Assembly: GCA_002085285.1 (NCBI GenBank)
Contig: NATK01000020.1
Span: 1-12,521 of the forward strand
DNA from: Candidatus Latescibacteria bacterium 4484_7
GTDB taxonomy: Bacteria > Krumholzibacteriota > Krumholzibacteriia > Krumholzibacteriales > Krumholzibacteriaceae
Length of the DNA stretch: 12,521 nt
Direction: 5' to 3'
Under the pieces are notes generated by a model. That model was given only the letters and a program-made list of their open reading frames with translations. It did no database searches and was not told the origin of the DNA. How positions within the stretch are numbered: position 1 is the first letter of the stretch; each line of letters starts with the position of its first letter. Positions 6,608-12,521 of this stretch are shown in pieces. The translations under genes and the position numbers were made by a program.

Positions 6608-7093
6608 ATGTCAGAAATTAGATACAGGCCGATCGGGATAATACATTCTCCTTTCAAAGAACCCAAAGGAACACCTATTCAACCTGCAGGTGCCAGGGGC
6701 GTGAAGGGCACGGTGGAAGTGTTCCCCGAATTCGCCGGCTGTCTCAAGGATATAGAGAAATTCTCACATATTATTTTGATATATCATTTTCATCTTATCA
6801 AGGGGTGGGAACCGGAAGTCAAGCCGTTCATGGACGACAACCCGCACGGTGTCTTCGCGACGCGTGCGCCTGCGAGACCCAATCCCATAGGTATTTCGAC
6901 GGTGCGTCTGGTGAGGGTCGATGGAAATATACTGCATATCGAGGAAGTGGACATCGTTGACGGAACGAACCTCCTGGATATCAAACCATACGTACCCGAG
7001 TTCGATGTGAGGGAAGTCGGCAAAAAGGGCTGGCTCGATGAGAATGTGCACAAGCTTCCAAGCGCCAGAGACGACGAGAGGTTTATTAAATAA
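6608..7093 (+). CDS. trmO: tRNA (adenine(37)-N6)-methyltransferase TrmO, short form
   Basis: This 161-residue member of the TsaA/UPF0066/TrmO family is known in Escherichia coli to N6-methylate t6A37 in threonine tRNA using S-adenosylmethionine on a beta-barrel fold. Family motifs are clear: IGIIHSPF (9-16), GVFATRAPARPNPIGIS (81-97) and DGTNLLDIKPYVPEFD (118-133). It is the short form found in archaea and many bacteria, lacking the C-terminal extension of the roughly 235-residue E. coli enzyme. The ATG at 6608 has no good Shine-Dalgarno, but the protein begins exactly where homologues do. The stop is 55 bp before the desulfurase-SelD start. The substrate could differ from E. coli's, since short-form members are less studied. 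Confidence 0.92.
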   Translation: MSEIRYRPIGIIHSPFKEPKGTPIQPAGARGVKGTVEVFPEFAGCLKDIEKFSHIILIYHFHLIKGWEPEVKPFMDDNPHGVFATRAPARPNPIGISTVRLVRVDGNILHIEEVDIVDGTNLLDIKPYVPEFDVREVGKKGWLDENVHKLPSARDDERFIK

Positions 7094-7148
7094 TCAACAG
7101 CCGTATGGCAATGGGAGAGGAAATGTAACTCAGCTAGTGAGGCCAAAG

Positions 7149-9362
7149 GTGAATCCGATCTATCTCGATTACAACGCAACAACCCCGATCGATAGAGAAG
7201 TCGCTGATGCGATGAGGCCATACCTTGATGAGCATTTCGGAAATCCTTCCAGTACTCACTGGTATGGCGTTCAAACGAAGAATGCTGTCGAAAGGGCCCG
7301 CAGGCAGGTGGCGGATTTGCTGCACTGTGAGCCGGATGAGCTGATATTTACAAGCGGCGGCTCGGAGTCCAACAACTACGCTGTCAAAGGTGCAGCCCTT
7401 GCCAACAGGGATAGGGGCAACCACATAATAACATCGGCGATCGAGCACCCTGCCGTGCTCGAGGTTTGTAGGTATCTCGAGAAAAACGGGTTCAAGGTAA
7501 CCTATCTGCCGGTTGATGAGTACGGTATGGTCGATGTGGGCGATGTGGAGAAGGCGATAACACCGCAGACGATATTGATATCGATAATGCACGCAAATAA
7601 CGAGGTGGGGACGATTCAGCCTATTTCGGAGATCGCTGCCATTGCAAGAGGCCGCGGTATTGTCATGCACACCGATGCAGCCCAGTCAGTTGGCAAGATC
7701 TCTACGAACGTAGAAGATTTGGGAGTGGATCTTCTGTCAGTTGCCGGCCATAAGCTTTATGCCCCAAAGGGGATCGCTGCTTTGTTCGTTCGCCATGGAA
7801 CCCGTCTGGAAAAACTGATTCATGGAGCCGATCACGAGCAGAACAGAAGAGCGGGAACGGAAAACGTGCTGGAGATTGTGGGGCTGGGAAAGGCATGCGA
7901 GATAGCTGCGAGGGAACTGGATGAGCGTGCTAATCACATGAAGGAGATGAGAGATAGACTGCACGAGGGATTGAAGGACTTGGATGGGGTAAAATTGAAC
8001 GGCCATCCGGAGAAGAGGCTGCCGAACACATTGAGCATAAGCTTCGCGAATATCGAGGCGAATGCAATTCTTTCCGAGATCGAAGGCATCGCCGCTTCAG
8101 CCGGTGCTGCCTGCCATTCGGATTCCATCGACGTTTCCCATGTGCTTACAGCGATGAATGTTCCTCTGGAGTATGCAATGGGTACGATTCGTTTTTCGAC
8201 GGGAAAGATGACTACTGCCGATGAGGTAGACAGGGCAATCGAGATCGTTGTCGGAGCGGTTCGGAGGTTGAAGCCTTCGGAAGCGGAGACCGTTTCTGTT
8301 GCAACCGATATAGAGAACATAAAGTTGACTCACTTCACTGCAGGACTTGGCTGCGCCTGCAAGTTGAGGCCCCAGGCGCTTGAGAGGATATTGGCCGATC
8401 TGCCGAGGCCGAGTGACTCCAATATTCTCGTTGGCACCGAGACAGAGGACGATGCAGCCGTTTATCGAATCGATGACAGTACCGCGGTGGTTCAAACGGT
8501 TGACTTTTTCACACCGATCGTGGACGACCCGTACCATTTCGGGGCGATCGCCGCTGCCAACTCTTTCAGCGATATATATGCCATGGGAGGAAGACCGCTG
8601 TTTGCCCTCAATATCGTAGGGTTTCCGTCGAATCGTCTGCCCATGGAGATATTGAAGCGCATTCTGGAGGGTGCTCAGGACAAGGCGGAAGAAGCCGGCG
8701 TTAGTATACTCGGAGGCCACACTGTCGATGACACGGAGCCGAAGTACGGAATGGCAGTAACGGGCATTGCTGATCCTGAGCGGATTCTCACCAATTCAAA
8801 CGCCAGTCCGCAAGATGCAATCATTCTGACCAAGCCCATAGGTGTGGGTATCATAGCGACGGCTATCAAGAGGGGATTGACGAGCGAGGAGACGACGAAT
8901 CGCGCAATCGAGGTTATGAGTGCACTGAATGGTCGGGCTGCGGAAGTGCTCGAAGGGTTTCCTGTAAGCTCCTGCACCGATGTCACGGGGTTTGGTTTGA
9001 TGGGGCACTTGAAGGGAATGACCAAGGCGAGTGGTGTTGATGCTGAGGTATATCTGGAGAGCGTACCTTCGCTCAGTGAAGCGTGGGAATTTGCAACGGG
9101 CAATGTTGTGCCAGGCGGCACGAAGAACAACGTGGACTATGTATCTGATGTCGTTCGGTGGAGCGAGGATATCTCCGAAACGGCAAAGACGATACTTTGC
9201 GATGCTCAGACTTCCGGTGGTTTGCTCATCGCAGTTCCTTCCAGATACGCAGACGAAATGGTTGCCGAACTCCATAAAAGAGGTGTCGCCGACGCCGCTC
9301 GCATCGGCACCTTTACAAGTAGAGGTGAAGGCAGGATAATCGTCAAAAGAAGTGCGCGGTGA
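7149..9362 (+). CDS. selD: Cysteine desulfurase (NifS/IscS-like) - selenophosphate synthetase (SelD) fusion
   Basis: This 737-residue two-domain protein joins two normally separate enzymes. Residues 1-380 are a fold-type I PLP desulfurase: YLDYNATTP at the start, the His100 region SAIEHPA, PLP-Lys202 in SVAGHKLYAPKG, the TENV segment, and active-site Cys322 in AGAACHSDS. Residues 391-737 form a full-length SelD (about 347 residues, like E. coli). They carry GLGCACK, with Cys402 at the position of E. coli catalytic Cys17, Cys404 and Lys405, then DDAAVY, SFSDIYAMGG, GGHTVDD, TDVTGFGLMGHL and DAQTSGGLL. The catalytic site is Cys, not selenocysteine. The desulfurase could release selenium from selenocysteine or sulfur from cysteine, and SelD makes selenophosphate from selenide and ATP. 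GTG 7149 is preferred: GAGG (7139-7142) is six bases upstream and homologues begin there. ATG 7038 would overlap trmO by 56 bases. Confidence 0.95.
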   Translation: MNPIYLDYNATTPIDREVADAMRPYLDEHFGNPSSTHWYGVQTKNAVERARRQVADLLHCEPDELIFTSGGSESNNYAVKGAALANRDRGNHIITSAIEHPAVLEVCRYLEKNGFKVTYLPVDEYGMVDVGDVEKAITPQTILISIMHANNEVGTIQPISEIAAIARGRGIVMHTDAAQSVGKISTNVEDLGVDLLSVAGHKLYAPKGIAALFVRHGTRLEKLIHGADHEQNRRAGTENVLEIVGLGKACEIAARELDERANHMKEMRDRLHEGLKDLDGVKLNGHPEKRLPNTLSISFANIEANAILSEIEGIAASAGAACHSDSIDVSHVLTAMNVPLEYAMGTIRFSTGKMTTADEVDRAIEIVVGAVRRLKPSEAETVSVATDIENIKLTHFTAGLGCACKLRPQALERILADLPRPSDSNILVGTETEDDAAVYRIDDSTAVVQTVDFFTPIVDDPYHFGAIAAANSFSDIYAMGGRPLFALNIVGFPSNRLPMEILKRILEGAQDKAEEAGVSILGGHTVDDTEPKYGMAVTGIADPERILTNSNASPQDAIILTKPIGVGIIATAIKRGLTSEETTNRAIEVMSALNGRAAEVLEGFPVSSCTDVTGFGLMGHLKGMTKASGVDAEVYLESVPSLSEAWEFATGNVVPGGTKNNVDYVSDVVRWSEDISETAKTILCDAQTSGGLLIAVPSRYADEMVAELHKRGVADAARIGTFTSRGEGRIIVKRSAR

Positions 9363-9381
9363 ATGGGATTCGATAAATCCT

Positions 9382-9410
9382 TTGTATTTTTGTCAACATT
9401 TATTTATATT
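9382..9410 (+). promoter_or_regulatory. Possible sigma-70 promoter of smsCB
   Basis: TTGTAT (9382-9387) and TATATT (9405-9410) are separated by exactly 17 bp in an AT-rich 108-bp gap. The -10 matches 5 of 6 consensus bases, the -35 only 3 of 6. It could give the Fe-S pair its own transcription apart from the desulfurase-SelD gene. No IscR/SufR-type operator was recognised. Confidence 0.3.
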
Positions 9411-9470
9411 CTTTTCTCGATCCCATCAGTGGGTTATAGAAGGATTTATGAGTATTGAAGGTGATGCAGT

Positions 9471-10211
9471 ATGGCAATGCTTGAACTGAAGAGTATAAAT
9501 CTCAATCTCGGCGGCAAACCGATTCTCAGCAATGTCAACATCGATTTTTGGGAAGGACATGTGCACGCCGTCGTAGGCCCCAATGGCGCAGGCAAATCGA
9601 CATTGGCAAACGTAATAATGGGGCTCGAAGGTTATAGAAAGGTTGAAGGAGACATCATATTCAACGGCACTTCCATCAAGGATATGGGTATAGCTGAAAG
9701 GGCCAAGCTGGGCATAACGCTGGGATGGCAGGAGCCGGCGAGGTACGAAGGTCTTACAGTCGGAAAGTTCATAATGGCGTCGGCAAAGGACAAGTCTGTA
9801 GATACGGCCAAAGACGTGCTGGAGATGGTAGGGCTCAATCCCGAGGATTATTTGCAGCGTGCAGTAGATAAAACCTTGAGCGGAGGGGAGCGGAAAAAGG
9901 TGGAGCTCGCATCGATTCTTGCCATGAGGCCCAGGCTCGTTCTTCTCGACGAGCCGGACTCGGGCATCGATGTCTCTTCGCTCGAAAAGATCTTCGACGG
10001 GATAAAGCTGTTGAGGAGCTTCGGCTCAACGGTCATTTTGATAACGCACAGTATCGCCGTTATGAAGCAGGCAGAGCATGCATTTCTCTTCTGCGGCGGG
10101 AAACTCGTAACAAAGGGCTCTGCCGACAAGATTGAAGGCTTCTTCGAGGGGGAATGTCTTCCCTGTGAACACAAGAACGCTCCTGATGAGGGTGATATAT
10201 ATGGAAATTAA
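9471..10211 (+). CDS. sufC: SufC/SmsC-type Fe-S assembly ATPase
   Basis: This 246-residue ABC ATPase lacks a membrane partner and should drive the SufB-like scaffold encoded next. Motifs: Walker A GPNGAGKST (36-44), Q-loop Gln87 in GWQEPA, signature LSGGE (136-140), Walker B LVLLDEPDSGID (156-167) with Glu161, and H-loop His193. GWQEPARYEG and LDEPDSGID are hallmarks of SufC rather than of transport ATPases. The two-gene C-B layout without SufS, SufE, SufU or SufD matches the archaeal and anaerobe 'SMS' minimal SUF system, as in the Methanocaldococcus MJ0034/MJ0035 pair. Oddly, the C-terminal tail has C229-x-x-C232 in GECLPCEH. The Shine-Dalgarno AAGGTGA (9458-9464) is six bases before ATG 9471. 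The stop overlaps smsB by 11 bp, indicating coupled translation. Confidence 0.95.
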   Translation: MAMLELKSINLNLGGKPILSNVNIDFWEGHVHAVVGPNGAGKSTLANVIMGLEGYRKVEGDIIFNGTSIKDMGIAERAKLGITLGWQEPARYEGLTVGKFIMASAKDKSVDTAKDVLEMVGLNPEDYLQRAVDKTLSGGERKKVELASILAMRPRLVLLDEPDSGIDVSSLEKIFDGIKLLRSFGSTVILITHSIAVMKQAEHAFLFCGGKLVTKGSADKIEGFFEGECLPCEHKNAPDEGDIYGN

Positions 10212-11121
10212 TGAACTGCTGCAGATAGCAAATGAAGACAAGATACTGAACGACAAGGGCACCGCTCATATGACGATCAACCTGAACAAGGTTGTGAGCA
10301 AAAATCTCGTGCCCGGCCTCCACATCGATACCGAGGAGATGGAGGATGGGGTCAAGGCAAAGATCGTCGTCGATGAGGGTGTTGTTATTGAGAAGCAGGT
10401 GCATCTCTGTTTCGGTGTCACACATGAGCAGGCAGTCCAGAGGATCTTGATGGATATAGACATCAAGAAGGGTGCGAGCATTTCGGTCCTTTCTCACTGC
10501 GTCTTCCCCAGGGCGGTGCACGTTAAGCATATCATGGATGCGAAGATAAGGATCGGAGAGGGGGCCGCTTACACCTATGAGGAAAAGCACATCCACAGCG
10601 AACACGGCGGCATAGAGGTTTACCCAAAGGCCGTCGTAGATCTCGACAGGGGAGCTCGTTTCAAGACGACGTTCGAGCTTGTAAGGGGCAGAGTGGGGCT
10701 GCTCGATATAGACTATGACATAACAGGTTATGATGAGAGTGTGATGGAGATGATGAGCAAGGTGAGCGGCAGAGAGGATGACTTGATCAAGATCAGGGAG
10801 GCGGGCAGCCTCGTAGGGGAGAAGGCGAGGGGCGTCCTTACGTCGCGTGTCGCGGTGAGGGGGAATGCGAAAGCCGAGGTATATAACGTGCTAAAGGCGA
10901 CCGCTCCCTACGCGAGGGGACATGTCGATTGCAAGGAGATCATTCAGGACAATGGCACCGCCACGGCGATACCAATCGTCGAGGTGAGCAATCCGAAGGC
11001 TCATGTCACGCACGAGGCGGCAATCGGTAGCGTGGACACGAAGCAGCTCGAAACGCTCATGTCACGAGGGCTCGATGAGGAAGAAGCGGTAGAGCTTATT
11101 ATTAACGGGCTTCTAAGCTGA
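10201..11121 (+). CDS. sufB: SufB/SufD-family Fe-S scaffold (SmsB-like)
   Basis: This 306-residue member of the SufB/SufD (UPF0051) family is much shorter than E. coli SufB, because the long N-terminal region is absent. The right-handed beta-helix core is recognisable: YTYEEKHIHSEHGGIEVYPK (124-143), VLKATAPYARGHVDC (230-244) and the C-terminal HVTHEAAIGSVD (268-279) followed by LMSRGLDEEEA. With SmsC it would form a BC complex that assembles Fe-S clusters using sulfur from a desulfurase, plausibly the fusion encoded upstream. Candidate ligands are Cys70, Cys100, Cys244 and the clustered histidines. The start is ATG 10201 with GAGGGTGAT (10188-10196); an upstream ATG at 10132 lies inside smsC and has no support. 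As the only B/D subunit it probably works as a homodimer. Confidence 0.93.
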   Translation: MEINELLQIANEDKILNDKGTAHMTINLNKVVSKNLVPGLHIDTEEMEDGVKAKIVVDEGVVIEKQVHLCFGVTHEQAVQRILMDIDIKKGASISVLSHCVFPRAVHVKHIMDAKIRIGEGAAYTYEEKHIHSEHGGIEVYPKAVVDLDRGARFKTTFELVRGRVGLLDIDYDITGYDESVMEMMSKVSGREDDLIKIREAGSLVGEKARGVLTSRVAVRGNAKAEVYNVLKATAPYARGHVDCKEIIQDNGTATAIPIVEVSNPKAHVTHEAAIGSVDTKQLETLMSRGLDEEEAVELIINGLLS

Positions 11122-11176
11122 CACTTGTCGCGGAGCCAGGTTTCGGACATTTTCCGACGTCTTTATTCGATACATC

Positions 11177-11881
11177 TTGTTTTTAATGGTTGTGGGATTA
11201 ATGTGTGCTCTTCGTACAATCTTGCGGCATAGTGTTGTCGCGGGGTGCAAAACCGATCTGCAGAGGGCAATAGCCATGTGCCACTGGACACATGGCTTGT
11301 GGAAGCACAACGGCAACAATAAGCCCGTCAAAAGCGATCCGCTTTCTATCGTAGAAGAAGCAAGAAAAGGAAAGAAATTCCGCTGCGTCGAGTATGCCGT
11401 TGTGGTGAGCGGGTGCCTGAACGCAGTAGGTGTCAGAGCACGGGTTTTGGGATTAAAGACCGAGGATGTCGAAACGCGTGAGAGCGGAGTGGGGCATGTC
11501 GTAGCCGAAGCGTATCTCGGGGAATTTGGGAAATGGACCTTTGTCGATGCTCAATGGGATGTTATTCCTATTCGGCAAGGCGTTCCGCTTAATGCCGTGG
11601 AATTGAGAAAAGCCATCGTCGAGCAGCAGAAGGGCTTGGAGCTTTCAGGGCTTTCGTTTTTCAAATCAGTTGTTTATCGCCACCGGGTCAAACCATACCT
11701 TTTCTATATTGATACAAGGCTCGACTGCCGAGTCGGTGTTTCCGGGAGCTCGAGAAAACCGGAGACTTTGATGCTTGTGCCGGTAGGGGCGAGGGAACCA
11801 AGGGTTTTCCAGCGCAAGTGGCCGATGAAGAACCTGATTTACACGCATTCGGTGCGTTCGTTTTATGCGAGGCCTTTGTGA
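11177..11881 (+). CDS. Transglutaminase-like protein, putative lipoprotein with uncertain start
   Basis: Of 234 residues, 25-130 carry a transglutaminase-like cysteine-protease fold with the triad Cys70 (KKFRCVEYA), His107 (SGVGHVVAEAYL) and Asp124 (TFVDAQWD), all intact. The stretch WTHGLWKHNGNN (37-48) is typical of bacterial members of this group, which are usually exported and of unknown substrate. The N-terminus FLMVVGLMC looks like the hydrophobic core and lipobox (GLMC) of a lipoprotein signal, but the Arg that would complete it lies upstream of the TTG start used here. The frame stays open upstream to 11117 without an ATG, GTG or TTG start in a useful place; ATT 11165 would be the natural position. 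No Shine-Dalgarno is visible; ATG 11186 and 11201 are alternatives. The gene may have lost its proper start. Its 3' end overlaps the next ORF by 17 bp. Confidence 0.7.
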   Translation: MFLMVVGLMCALRTILRHSVVAGCKTDLQRAIAMCHWTHGLWKHNGNNKPVKSDPLSIVEEARKGKKFRCVEYAVVVSGCLNAVGVRARVLGLKTEDVETRESGVGHVVAEAYLGEFGKWTFVDAQWDVIPIRQGVPLNAVELRKAIVEQQKGLELSGLSFFKSVVYRHRVKPYLFYIDTRLDCRVGVSGSSRKPETLMLVPVGAREPRVFQRKWPMKNLIYTHSVRSFYARPL

Positions 11882-12281
11882 AGCAGTACCATTGAAGGTT
11901 GCTATTGAACTAGCCGAAGAGATGGTTCCCGGGGGGGATACTGTAGTTAGTGGTTATAGGAAAATCGGCGAAGTATATATAGCGACGGGGGAACTTTTGA
12001 AGGCGGAGGGGGCTCTTTCGAATTCGTTACGAATAGCTCAGAAGACATTGGATAATATGGAGCTCAGGGTCGCACTTCTGGCATTTGCCATATTGAAATT
12101 TCACGGGCGGCATATTGATTACGCAAAATCATATCTGAACGAAGATACGATTGTGTTCCTTTTTGTGCATGAAAAGCTAGAACTTGCAAGGCACAGTGGT
12201 AATCATGCAAAGGCAGCACGAGATTCAGGTGTTTCGCACACTATGCTGTATAGGTGGCTCAAGAGAGTTACGAGCCGCTGA
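11865..12281 (+). CDS. TPR plus Fis-type helix-turn-helix protein, probably a 3' fragment
   Basis: The 138-residue ORF contains one clear tetratricopeptide unit (about 30-62, YRKIGEVYIATGELLKAEGA), a helical linker, and a C-terminal Fis-like DNA-binding helix-turn-helix (about 104-135: HSGNHAKAARDSGVSHTMLYRWLKR). A single TPR next to this kind of HTH usually forms the tail of a much larger regulator, such as an activator with kinase, AAA+ or many TPR units ahead of it. No ribosome binding site precedes ATG 11865, and the frame opens only at 11838 after a TGA, inside the preceding gene. I read it as a truncated remnant whose 5' part was lost or replaced. A small functional regulator remains possible, because the HTH is intact and the 17-bp overlap could couple translation. 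Confidence 0.5.
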   Translation: MRGLCEAVPLKVAIELAEEMVPGGDTVVSGYRKIGEVYIATGELLKAEGALSNSLRIAQKTLDNMELRVALLAFAILKFHGRHIDYAKSYLNEDTIVFLFVHEKLELARHSGNHAKAARDSGVSHTMLYRWLKRVTSR

Positions 12282-12425
12282 CATTTGCAAGGTTCAAGAC
12301 CGACCACCCCTATGATGATTATTATTTTTCTCCCCTATGAGTTAATTTTACATTGTTAATACCCAAATACATTACGGTGATAAATAGTATAAGGTAGCGT
12401 ACAGAATTTTTCGCACTTTTTCCGT
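12282..12425. other. AT-rich non-coding stretch
   Basis: No gene, tRNA or convincing terminator is visible. The only pattern is CCCCTATGA, present twice (near 12307 and 12332), in otherwise low-complexity AT-rich sequence leading into repeat copy C. Confidence 0.4.
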
Positions 12426-12483
12426 GAATAGGAAGATAAAAGGTGACCCCTGTTATAAGGGATCATGATGTATTTTTCGTTCC
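12426..12483 (+). repeat. Palindromic repeat element, copy C
   Basis: A 58-bp element in the same orientation as copy A. GGTGACCCC, TGTTAT, CATGATGTAT and CGTTCC occur in the same order, with one or two bases of length change. The arms are again near-inverted, and the inner stem TGACCCCT/AGGGATCA pairs at seven of eight positions. Unlike copies A and B, no clear flanking direct repeat was found, though the right flank is cut short by the end of the window. It is the most diverged copy. Confidence 0.65.
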
Positions 12484-12521
12484 CTAAAATGCAATTTCCT
12501 TGCCTGATTTCGTCCATCAGA

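Noticed and set aside
7038..7148. N-terminal extension of the desulfurase-SelD protein from ATG 7038, overlapping trmO.
   Set aside because: The extra residues resemble no desulfurase N-terminus and overlap trmO coding sequence. GTG 7149 has a well-spaced GAGG and matches where NifS-type proteins begin.
8352..8360. The SelD active site was checked for an in-frame selenocysteine UGA.
   Set aside because: Both cysteine codons in GCAC are TGC, so this is the Cys form.
9448..9489. A 13-codon ORF (ATG 9448 to TGA 9487-9489) with AAGGA upstream overlaps the smsC start and could be a leader peptide.
   Set aside because: The ribosome binding site is only three bases from the ATG, the peptide is too short to judge, and the smsC ribosome binding site lies inside it. 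It is probably chance.
11143..11157. Stem TCGGA/TCCGA after smsB as a terminator.
   Set aside because: Only five base pairs with a 5-base loop and no T-run directly after it.

Overview
The window looks like a chromosomal segment of an uncultivated, probably anaerobic bacterium. It has a soluble multi-PAS/GAF hybrid histidine kinase, a selenophosphate synthetase fused to a cysteine desulfurase, and an archaeal-style two-gene SufC/SufB-like pair (the 'SMS' minimal SUF layout). There is also a strong sigma-54 promoter match, frequent AGG/AGA arginine and ATA isoleucine codons, and a DUF4919-like lipoprotein gene of a kind mostly seen in Bacteroidota. This mix would fit an FCB-superphylum-type candidate lineage or another deep anaerobic group, but there is no rRNA or marker gene, so the placement is only a guess.

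Layout, left to right, all genes on the + strand. Positions 1-453 are gene-free and repeat-rich: a palindromic element (copy A, 74-133) framed by 18-bp direct repeats, then a perfect 38-bp duplication. Next are an AT-rich lipoprotein gene (454-1191), a 282-bp gap with hairpins, a 17-bp palindrome and a second copy (B) of the element, and an atypical SDR oxidoreductase (1474-2262). A doubtful 61-residue Cys-containing ORF follows, then a 1148-residue hybrid sensor kinase (2492-5938). A sigma-54-type promoter (6094-6110) precedes a small exported protein (6177-6554). After that come trmO (6608-7093), the NifS-like/SelD fusion (7149-9362), smsC/sufC (9471-10211) overlapping smsB/sufB (10201-11121), a transglutaminase-like putative lipoprotein with a problematic start (11177-11881), and a TPR plus Fis-type helix-turn-helix fragment (11865-12281). 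The window closes with AT-rich non-coding DNA holding a third copy (C, 12426-12483) of the palindromic element.

The coherent functional block is 7149-11121. The desulfurase domain can release sulfur, or selenium from selenocysteine, from a persulfide/perselenide cysteine. The fused SelD domain would convert selenide into selenophosphate for selenoproteins or selenouridine tRNA, and the SmsC/SmsB ATPase-scaffold pair next door would build Fe-S clusters. One desulfurase could serve both pathways; that sharing is inferred from fusion and gene order, not shown. The most unusual non-coding signal is the three-copy palindromic repeat family, two copies of which bracket the compositionally different lipoprotein gene.
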